This document shows positions 57,989 to 64,000 of a stretch of 64,000 nt of DNA, one piece after another. The position numbers and the translations under genes are program-made. Origin of the DNA: Streptomyces sp. NRRL WC-3605 (lineage in GTDB: Bacteria; Actinomycetota; Actinomycetes; Streptomycetales; Streptomycetaceae); contig NZ_LLZN01000002.1 in assembly GCF_001509795.1 (NCBI RefSeq), forward strand, positions 372,001-436,000, given 5' to 3'. The notes beneath the pieces are model-generated. The model was not told the origin of the DNA, did not search any database, and saw nothing but the letters and a program-made list of their open reading frames with translations. Numbering within the stretch: position 1 is the first letter of the stretch; each line of letters starts with the position of its first letter.

Positions 57989-58579
57989 CTATGGCCGCCG
58001 CACACCAGGGCCGATCGCGGGCCGCCGTGTCCAGAGGGCGAGGTCACTGCTCGTCGCCACGGCGAGGGTCTGCCCGGAGGGCGAGAAGCCGGCCGTCCGC
58101 AGCTCGGAGAAGTCGGCGTGGTAGATGTGCCACGACCGCTCTCCCTGCGGCCCGGAGTGGGACGACCCACCCTCGCGGGACAGCAGGACATGTTCGTGCG
58201 GCCGGGCCGGGCCGGTGACCCGCAGGGCCCAGCCGTCCTCGGCGGTGGCGTGCAGTCCACCCCCGAACAGGCCCGCGATCCGCACCCGGAGCCCTGCGAC
58301 CGGACCCAGTCCCGGGCAGGAGAGGCCGGACACCTCGTCCGGACAGGCGTCCTCAGGGTCCGGGTCCTCGTCCCGGGCGATCCGCTCGCCGGTCACGGCG
58401 TCGAACAGCCCGTGCCCGCTGTGGGAGACGGCCAGCACCAGATCGTGGCCGCTGCCGGGGTGCGTCGCGAAGCCGATCCCGACGAGCCCGCCGACGGGCA
58501 CGCCGGACGCGTGGGCGAAGACGCGTCGCCAGGGCTCGGGGGCGGGCACCACGGGGGCCACGTTCATCACGGCCCCCAT
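57989..58579 (-). CDS. Hypothetical beta-rich protein
   Basis: A 196-residue soluble protein, mostly strands and loops. VSGLSCPGLGPVAGLRVRIAGLFGGGLHA and the C-terminal TAGFSPSGQTLAVATSSDLALWTRRP look like single WD40/beta-propeller blades, too few to close a propeller. MNVAPVV at 58567 is an alternative start. No catalytic motif is visible. It converges with the small ORF upstream and is divergent from the SnoaL-like gene. Confidence 0.72.
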   Translation of the reverse strand: MGAVMNVAPVVPAPEPWRRVFAHASGVPVGGLVGIGFATHPGSGHDLVLAVSHSGHGLFDAVTGERIARDEDPDPEDACPDEVSGLSCPGLGPVAGLRVRIAGLFGGGLHATAEDGWALRVTGPARPHEHVLLSREGGSSHSGPQGERSWHIYHADFSELRTAGFSPSGQTLAVATSSDLALWTRRPAIGPGVRRP

Positions 58580-58648
58580 TATCCGCCGTCAACCGATATC
58601 CCGGTACGCCCTCTTGGCGCATCGCGTCCCATGCCCAACACTGAGCCG

Positions 58649-59131
58649 ATGACGCAGCGTGTGGAGCTCGCCACCCTCAGGGACCGGCTGGCCGTGGACG
58701 ACCTGGTCACCGAGTACGCGGTGGCCGTGGACGACGGCGACTGGGAGGCGTACCGCGGACTGTTCGCCCCGGGTGGCCGCGCCGACTACCGGTCGGCCGG
58801 AGGTGTCGAGGGCGACGCCGGGACGGTCGCCGGGTGGCTGGCCGAGAGCATGCGGGCCTTCTCGGTACGCCAGCACCTGATCGTCAACCGGCGGGTGCGC
58901 TTCGGCGTCCTCGAGCAGGACGTCGGGGACACCGCGGACGTACGGGCGGACTACGTCAACCCGATGCGGCTCGCCGGGGGCGACGGGGCGGGCCCGCCGG
59001 ACTTCGTCAGCGGCGGCCGCTACGCCTTCGCACTGGTCCGCGCCGACGACGGCTGGCGTCTGCGCGACGTCGTCATCGAGGAGAAGTGGCGCCGCCCGCC
59101 CGGGCGGACCTCGCCGGCCGGGACCGCCTGA
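58649..59131 (+). CDS. SnoaL/NTF2-like protein
   Basis: A 160-residue cone-shaped alpha+beta barrel of the SnoaL_4 type: LATLRDRLAVDDLVTEYAVAVDDGDWEAYRGLFAPGGRADYRSAGG and ADYVNPM, GGRYAFALVRADDGWRLRDVVIEEKWRR. Members act as hydratases, isomerases or ligand binders; the pocket His/Asp are not diagnostic. The ATG at 58631 six codons upstream is an alternative start. Confidence 0.88.
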   Translation: MTQRVELATLRDRLAVDDLVTEYAVAVDDGDWEAYRGLFAPGGRADYRSAGGVEGDAGTVAGWLAESMRAFSVRQHLIVNRRVRFGVLEQDVGDTADVRADYVNPMRLAGGDGAGPPDFVSGGRYAFALVRADDGWRLRDVVIEEKWRRPPGRTSPAGTA

Positions 59132-59228
59132 CCGGCAAAGGCCCGGGACCGCCTCACCGGCGGCGGCCGGCTGTCCGGTCACCGGTCCTGTGCGCACACT
59201 GGAAGGACCACGGGGTAGGAGGCGCTGC

Positions 59229-60800
59229 ATGAAGACGATCAGTCGCTGGCTCGCCTCACCGTGGCGGCGCTCGGCCATCGCCGCCCTCCTCGGCGCCCTG
59301 CCCGTGCTCGCCTTTCCCCAGCCCTCGCTCTGGTGGTTCGCGTACGTCGCGCTGATCCCGTGGATCGCGTTGCTGCGCGGGGCGCCGACGGGCCGGCGCG
59401 CGGCGCACGACGGCTGGTGGGGCGGGTTCGGCTTCATGCTGGCGATGCACCACTGGCTGCTGCCCAACCTGCACGTCTTCACCTTCGTCATCGCCGCCCT
59501 GCTCGGGGCGCTGTGGGCGCCGTGGGGCTGGCTGGTGCACCGTCTGCTCGGGGCGGGGCAGGCACCGCCCCGGGCCATGGCGGCGCTCGTCCTGGTGCCG
59601 TCGGGCTGGCTGCTGGTCGAGCTGGTGCGCTCCTGGCAGGGCCTCGGCGGGCCGTGGGGCGTGCTGGGCGCCAGTCAGTGGGAGGTGCGCCCGGCGCTGC
59701 GGCTCGCCTCGGTGGGCGGGGTGTGGCTGATCAGCTACGTGGTCGTGGCGGTCAACGTGGCGCTCGCCGTGCTGCTGACGGAGCGTACGGCGCGTGTCCC
59801 GGCGGTGGCCGGGCTGACCGCGGCGGCCGTGGGCACGTCGGCTGCCTGGATGTGGGCGCCGCGCCCCGAGGTCGACGACCGGGTGCGGATCGCGGTCGTG
59901 CAGCCGGGCGTCGTGAAGGGCCCGGACGTGCGGTTCGACCGCGAGGAGCGGCTGACGCGCGAACTGGCGGGCCAGGACGTCGACCTGGTCGTCTGGGGCG
60001 AGAGCAGTGTCGGTTTCGACCTGGCCGACCGGCCGGACCTGTCGCGCCGACTCGCCGCGCTGTCCCGGGAGACCGGCGCGGACGTCCTGGTGAACGTGGA
60101 CGCGCGGCGCTCCGACCGGCCCGGCATCTACAAGAGCTCGGTCCTGGTCGGCCCCGACGGCCCGACCGGTGACCGCTACGACAAGATGCGTCTGGTGCCG
60201 TTCGGCGAGTACATCCCGCTGCGCTCCCTGCTGGGCTGGGCGACGTCGGTCGGCAAGGCGGCCGGCGAGGACCGGCGGCAAGGCACCGAACAGGTGGTGA
60301 TGGACGCCGGGCACGGCCTGCGCGTCGGCCCGATGATCTGCTTCGAGTCCGCCTTCGCCGACATGAGCCGCCACCTCGCGGACGACGGCGCCGAGGTGCT
60401 GATCGCCCAGTCGGCGACGTCGACGTTCCAGCAGAGCTGGGCGCCCGAGCAGCACGCCTCGCTGGCGGCGCTGCGGGCCGCCGAGACGGGCCGGCCCATG
60501 GTGCACGCGACGCTGACCGGGGTGTCGGCCGTGTACGGCCCGGGCGGGGAGCGCGTCGGGTCCTGGCTGGGGACGAGCGAGAGCGCGAGCGCCGTCTACG
60601 AGGTGCCGCTGGCCGACGGCGTCACGCCGTACGTCCGGTTCGGCGACTGGCCGCTGCACGCCGCGGTGCTGATCGTCGCCCTGTGGTGTCTGGGCGAGGC
60701 CACGCGCGGTCTGCGGCCCCGGTTCAGGCAGCCTGCTCCTGAATCGCCCGTACCACCCGCTCACACAGATCGTGGGTCGCCAGCGCGTCCCTGGCGCTGA
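59229..60800 (+). CDS. lnt: Apolipoprotein N-acyltransferase
   Basis: A 523-residue membrane enzyme that N-acylates lipoproteins. About seven hydrophobic segments (residues 15-220) precede a nitrilase domain. Its triad is intact: Glu258 (WGESSVGF), Lys319 (YDKMRLVPFGEY) and Cys371 (PMICFESAF). The GTAGGAGG upstream of the ATG is a good ribosome site. In many Streptomyces lnt is next to the dolichol-phosphate mannose synthase gene; here it is followed by a convergent oxidoreductase whose end overlaps it by 77 bases. Confidence 0.94.
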   Translation: MKTISRWLASPWRRSAIAALLGALPVLAFPQPSLWWFAYVALIPWIALLRGAPTGRRAAHDGWWGGFGFMLAMHHWLLPNLHVFTFVIAALLGALWAPWGWLVHRLLGAGQAPPRAMAALVLVPSGWLLVELVRSWQGLGGPWGVLGASQWEVRPALRLASVGGVWLISYVVVAVNVALAVLLTERTARVPAVAGLTAAAVGTSAAWMWAPRPEVDDRVRIAVVQPGVVKGPDVRFDREERLTRELAGQDVDLVVWGESSVGFDLADRPDLSRRLAALSRETGADVLVNVDARRSDRPGIYKSSVLVGPDGPTGDRYDKMRLVPFGEYIPLRSLLGWATSVGKAAGEDRRQGTEQVVMDAGHGLRVGPMICFESAFADMSRHLADDGAEVLIAQSATSTFQQSWAPEQHASLAALRAAETGRPMVHATLTGVSAVYGPGGERVGSWLGTSESASAVYEVPLADGVTPYVRFGDWPLHAAVLIVALWCLGEATRGLRPRFRQPAPESPVPPAHTDRGSPARPWR

Positions 60801-61629
60801 GCACCTTGCCCGCCCGCACGGCGTCGAGGAAGGCCAGCGCCACCTGCTCGATGCCGCGCTGGCGGGCGACCGGCACCCAGTCGCCGCGCCGCCGCACGGT
60901 GGGCTGGCCCTTGTGGTCGACGATCTCGGCGAGGTTCAGGACCTGCCGCTTGGTGTCCTGCCCGGAGACCTCCAGGATCTCCTCGGTGGAGCCGCTGAGC
61001 CGGTTCATCACGCCGAGCGCGGTGAAGCCCTCCCCGGAGAGCTGCAGCACGACGTGGTGGAGCAGCCCGCCCTCGGTGCGGGCGCGCACGGTCACGTCGT
61101 CGACCGGTCCGGGCACCAGGAAGCGCAGGGTGTCCACGACGTGGATGAAGTCGTCGAGGATCATCGCGCGCGGCTCCTCGGGGAGCCCGACGCGGTTCTT
61201 CTGCATGAGGATCAGCTCGCGCGGGTGGTCGGCGCACTGCGCGTAGCCGGGGGCGTAGCGCCGGTTGAAGCCGACCGCGAGGCTCACGCCGCGCTCCTCG
61301 GCGAGTGCCACGAGCCGCTCGGAGTCGGCCAGCCGGTAGGCGAGCGGCTTGTCGACATAGGTCGGCACGCCGGCCTCCAGCAGCCGGGTCACGATCTCCG
61401 GGTGCGCCACCGTGGACGCGGGCACGAACGCGGCGTCCAGCCCGGCGGACAGCAGCGAGTCGAGGTCGGCGTGGCGCTGGGCGTCCGGGAGGTGCAGGGC
61501 GTCGGCGACGCGGGTGAGCGTGGCGGGCGTGCGGGTCTGGAGGTGCAGTTCGACCCCCGGCTGGACCGCGAGCACCGGCAGGTAGGCCTTCTGCGCGATG
61601 TCACCGAGTCCGATGCAGCCGACCTTCAC
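60724..61629 (-). CDS. Gfo/Idh/MocA-family oxidoreductase
   Basis: A 301-residue NAD(P)-dependent oxidoreductase. The nucleotide motif is VGCIGLGDIAQKAYLPVL; VDKPLAY is the EKP-like catalytic lysine motif. The C-terminal beta-sheet domain follows with FIHVVDTLRFLVPG. The GTG at 61629 is preferred (MKVGCIGLGDI). It overlaps the upstream monooxygenase gene by 29 bases on the same strand, and the convergent lnt gene by 77 bases. Substrate is a sugar or related polyol/aldehyde, not defined. Confidence 0.91.
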   Translation of the reverse strand: MKVGCIGLGDIAQKAYLPVLAVQPGVELHLQTRTPATLTRVADALHLPDAQRHADLDSLLSAGLDAAFVPASTVAHPEIVTRLLEAGVPTYVDKPLAYRLADSERLVALAEERGVSLAVGFNRRYAPGYAQCADHPRELILMQKNRVGLPEEPRAMILDDFIHVVDTLRFLVPGPVDDVTVRARTEGGLLHHVVLQLSGEGFTALGVMNRLSGSTEEILEVSGQDTKRQVLNLAEIVDHKGQPTVRRRGDWVPVARQRGIEQVALAFLDAVRAGKVLSARDALATHDLCERVVRAIQEQAA

Positions 61630-62827
61630 GGGGTGTGCTCCTTGGGTGGTTGCCGTCCGGGGTCTTCGGGGCAGCATACGGCGCCTGCGGCGGCCGCCAG
61701 TCGGCGATGCCCTCGAAGCCCTTCAGGAACAGCAGCGGAGCCGCCTTGGACACGGCGGCCAGCGCGGTGTTCCGTACGGCGACGGCGGCCCGGCCGGTCA
61801 TCATGTTGAGCCGCGCGACCCGGACGGCCTGGCGGGCGATGGCCGTCGTCCGCGGGAGGCGGGCGGCGGTGTAGGCGGCCAGGTCGTCGGCGTGGTGGGC
61901 GAGGACCACGGCGTCCTCGACGGCCTGGTTGCCGCCCTGGCCCAGGGTCGGCGGCATGGCGTGGGCGGCGTCGCCGACGAGGGCGACCCGGCCGCGGTGG
62001 TGGGCGGGCAGGGGCTCGGCGATGTGGTGCACGTCGTGCCGCAGGACGTCGTCGGGGCGGGCGGCGGCGAGGATCGCGGGAAGCGGGGCGTGCCAGTCGC
62101 CGTAGCGGCGCAGCAGCTCGGCCCTCTCGTCGTCGGGGGCGCGCCCGCCGGCCGGGGTGACGGCGGCGGCGTAGGCGTACACGCGCCCGTCCTTCAGTGG
62201 GTGGGAGCCCCAGATGCGGCCCGGGCCCCAGGTCTCGTGGGAGGCGAAGTGGGCGCCGGGCACGGGGATCACGAGCCGCCAGGTGGTGAACCCCGAGTAG
62301 ACGGTCCCGGGGTGTCCGGGGAAGAGCACGCCCCGTACGGCGGACCGGATGCCGTCGGCGGCCACGACGAGCTCGGCCTCCAGCTCCCCGTCGGGGGTGC
62401 CGACGCGGGCGGGGCGCCCGGCGTCGCCGGGGTCGGTGACCGTCGCCGCGGTTCCCGTGCGAACGGCCGACGCCGGGAGCCGTGCGGCGAGGCTGGTGAC
62501 GAGGGTGGCCCGGTGCAGCAGCACGAGGGGGCCGCCGAAGCGCCGGGTCACGGCGTCGGCGTCGGTCCGCGCGAGCCAGCGTCCGGACGGGGTGCGCAGG
62601 CCGCCGTCGCCCTGCCAGGCGGCGAGGTCGCGGATCTCGTCGCCCGCGCCGATGACGTCGAGCGCGCGCAGGGCGTTGGGGGCCAGCGAGATGGCGGCGC
62701 CGACCGGTTCCAGGCTGGGGGCCCGCTCCAGGACGGTGACGGCCCAGCCCCGCTGGTGCAGTGCGGCGGCCGCGGTCAGACCGCCGATGCCGCCGCCGAT
62801 CACGACGGCCCGCTTCGTGGGTGCCAT
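61601..62827 (-). CDS. FAD-dependent monooxygenase
   Basis: A 408-residue UbiH/PobA-like flavoprotein. The FAD motif is VVIGGGIGGLTAAAALHQRGWAVTVLERAP (DG-type fold). VVAADGIRSAVRG and VALVGDAAHAMPPTLGQGGNQAVEDAVVL are the second and third FAD motifs. The family hydroxylates aromatics or polyketides; the substrate is unknown. It heads a two-gene transcript with the Gfo/Idh gene (29-base overlap). The divergent TetR and twin palindromes suggest induction by its substrate. Confidence 0.93.
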   Translation of the reverse strand: MAPTKRAVVIGGGIGGLTAAAALHQRGWAVTVLERAPSLEPVGAAISLAPNALRALDVIGAGDEIRDLAAWQGDGGLRTPSGRWLARTDADAVTRRFGGPLVLLHRATLVTSLAARLPASAVRTGTAATVTDPGDAGRPARVGTPDGELEAELVVAADGIRSAVRGVLFPGHPGTVYSGFTTWRLVIPVPGAHFASHETWGPGRIWGSHPLKDGRVYAYAAAVTPAGGRAPDDERAELLRRYGDWHAPLPAILAAARPDDVLRHDVHHIAEPLPAHHRGRVALVGDAAHAMPPTLGQGGNQAVEDAVVLAHHADDLAAYTAARLPRTTAIARQAVRVARLNMMTGRAAVAVRNTALAAVSKAAPLLFLKGFEGIADWRPPQAPYAAPKTPDGNHPRSTPREGRLHRTR

Positions 62828-62845
62828 GGCTGTCCTCCCGATGTG

Positions 62846-62890
62846 ACTACAGGTGTAGTGTCCGTGCCTCGACCGTACTACAGACGTAGT
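62846..62890. promoter_or_regulatory. Twin TetR-type operators
   Basis: ACTACAGGTGTAGT (62846-62859) and ACTACAGACGTAGT (62877-62890) are near-identical ACTAC/GTAGT palindromes, centres 31 bp apart (three helical turns). They fill the 84-base gap between the divergent monooxygenase and TetR genes and so can shut both promoters. Confidence 0.8.
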
Positions 62891-62911
62891 GCGCCCGGTA
62901 GGTTGACCTCC

Positions 62912-63502
62912 ATGTCCGTACGCACCACGTCCGCCGCCCGTGCCGATCTCGTCGCCGACACCGCCCTCGCGCTGCTGGCCGAGCGGGGCATGCGCGGGCT
63001 CACCCATCGCGCGGTCGACGAGGCGGCGGGGCTCCCGCAGGGCTCGACGTCCAACGTGGCGCGCACCCGGCAGGCCCTGCTGGAACTGGCGGTGCGCAGG
63101 CTCGCCGAGCGCGAGGCGCGGGTGCTGGCCCTGGAGGAGATGCCGGACCCGCGCGGCGGACTCGACGCCCTGGCCGAGGGACTGGCGCTGGCGACCCACC
63201 GCTCGCTGACCCGCAACCGCGAGCTGACGCTGGCCCGCTACGAACTGGCCCTGGAGGCCACGCGCCGCCCCGAGCTGCGGACGTACTTCGACGCGACGGG
63301 CCGCCGTTTCCGCGACCAGCTCGGCGCGCTGCTGACGGCGGCGGGCTCGCCGGCCCCCGCCCGGCATGTGCTGTCCCTCGTCGCACGGGCGGACGGCCTG
63401 CTGTTCAGCTGCGTGGCCGGTTCCTTCAGCTCGGAGGTGCCGAGCCTGGAGGAGGTCCGGGCCGGACTGCGCGAACTGCTCGCCGGGATGTCCGGCTCCT
63501 GA
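62912..63502 (+). CDS. TetR-family regulator
   Basis: A 196-residue repressor. The helix-turn-helix is ADTALALLAERGMRGLTHRAVDEAAGLPQGSTSNVARTRQALLELAVRRL. A mostly helical C-terminal ligand domain ends SFSSEVPSLEEVRAGLRELLAG. It is divergent from the monooxygenase gene and very probably binds the twin palindromes. The ligand may be the monooxygenase substrate. Confidence 0.93.
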   Translation: MSVRTTSAARADLVADTALALLAERGMRGLTHRAVDEAAGLPQGSTSNVARTRQALLELAVRRLAEREARVLALEEMPDPRGGLDALAEGLALATHRSLTRNRELTLARYELALEATRRPELRTYFDATGRRFRDQLGALLTAAGSPAPARHVLSLVARADGLLFSCVAGSFSSEVPSLEEVRAGLRELLAGMSGS

Positions 63503-63568
63503 CCAGGTTCCTCTCCCGTTCCGGGAAAACTCCTGGTCGCCGGAGCCGAGTTGGGCGATCATGCTCCG

Positions 63569-64000
63569 ATGACGACCGAACGCCGTGAACCCCCCACCAC
63601 CGCCGACGAGCGCACCATGCTGGAGGGCTGGCTGGAGTACCACCGGCAGACCCTGGCGTGGAAGTGCGAGGGCCTGACCGAGGAGCAGCTGCGCACCGCG
63701 TCCTCCGAGCCGTCCGAACTGACCCTGATGGGGCTGGTCCGGCACATGACGGAGGTGGAGCGCAGCTGGTTCCGGCGGGTCCTCGCCGCCGAGGACGCGG
63801 GCCCGGTCTACTACAGCGAGGCCGACCCCGACGGCGAGTTCCACTTCTCCCCCGCCGACTCCTGGAAGGACGCCTACGACGGCTGGCAGGCGGAGATCGC
63901 CCGCGCCCGGCAGCACGCGGCGCGCTTCGGCCTGGACGACATCTCGGAGGGCGCCCACGCGCGCACCGGCGAGCGCTACAACCTGCGCTGGATCTACACG
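63569..64000 (+). CDS. DinB-family protein, DUF664 type (3' truncated)
   Basis: The first 144 residues of a DinB/YfiT-like protein, open to the window edge. The early LTLMGLVRHMTEVERSWFRRVLAAED contains the first metal His. This clade (DUF664) often uses mycothiol as cosubstrate in actinobacteria. The ATG at 63569 follows a stop of an earlier ATG frame. The rest of the protein lies outside. Confidence 0.88.
   Translation, partial: MTTERREPPTTADERTMLEGWLEYHRQTLAWKCEGLTEEQLRTASSEPSELTLMGLVRHMTEVERSWFRRVLAAEDAGPVYYSEADPDGEFHFSPADSWKDAYDGWQAEIARARQHAARFGLDDISEGAHARTGERYNLRWIYT

Noticed and set aside
1..64000. tRNA or rRNA genes
   Set aside because: Reading through for T-loop (GTTCGANTC) and rRNA signatures gave no candidate; a covariance-model search would be decisive.

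Overview
The window is a 64 kb piece of an actinobacterial chromosome, almost certainly Streptomyces. GC is very high, codons end mostly in G or C, GTG and TTG starts are frequent, and genes are packed with ATGA or GTGA overlaps. Several families are typical of the genus: a third EF-Tu (tuf3 type), an ECF41 sigma factor, a MocR/EamA pair, a ROK regulator, a Tat-exported PhoD phosphatase and an LPETG surface protein. I see no rRNA, tRNA, CRISPR array, prophage or intact IS. The only mobile sequence is a 158 bp MITE-like element. This looks like core chromosome arm rather than an island. The first gene (ABC permease) and the last (DinB protein) run off the window.

Layout. 0-8.6 kb: FtsX-type permease end, GNAT, two coupled CNNM/CBS membrane proteins, SGNH hydrolase, LPETG surface protein, purB and a Mug-type DNA glycosylase. 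8.6-15 kb: a small hypothetical, an ABC-2 exporter (permease and ATPase) divergent from a NarL/DesK-type two-component system whose kinase and regulator are split by the MITE, then a TTG-started ROK regulator facing a GntR regulator. 15-21 kb: ECF41 sigma factor, alpha/beta hydrolase behind a double palindrome, EamA transporter with its divergent MocR regulator, and PhoD behind a PHO-box-like repeat. 21-27 kb: tandem repeat, then a coupled SWIM zinc-finger / large repeat-like protein pair, and an ACT-GNAT protein. 27-33 kb: methionine gamma-lyase-like enzyme with divergent Lrp, DUF885 metalloprotein, SDR, orphan Imm21-type protein, and rhodanese with divergent Lrp.

33-41 kb: SbcC/SbcD, FUSC-type membrane protein, a triple repeat, a YigZ/IMPACT protein, SixA-type phosphatase coupled to a CysRS-like paralogue without catalytic motifs, and a CoA-binding protein. 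41-51 kb: PobA, ArsR with divergent CDF metal exporter, YbaK deacylase, XRE-cupin regulator with divergent EamA transporter, two left-handed beta-helix proteins (an acetyltransferase and a gamma carbonic anhydrase), DedA, a thioesterase, an MFS exporter and a spermidine-synthase-like methyltransferase fold. 51-64 kb: tuf3 with a structured leader and possible leader peptide, AlkD-type repair protein, TVP38 protein, thiolase with divergent HxlR, UppP, small hypotheticals, a SnoaL-like protein, Lnt, an oxidoreductase/monooxygenase pair, TetR with twin operators, and DinB.

A recurring theme is the regulator-plus-divergent-target pair, often with a visible palindrome between them: ArsR/CDF, XRE-cupin/EamA, HxlR/thiolase, TetR/monooxygenase, Lrp/lyase, MocR/EamA and Lrp/rhodanese. 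The most unusual item is the tuf3 leader: a possible 33-37 codon peptide whose stop codon lies in the first of four segments that can pair 1-3 or 2-4, an attenuator-like arrangement.
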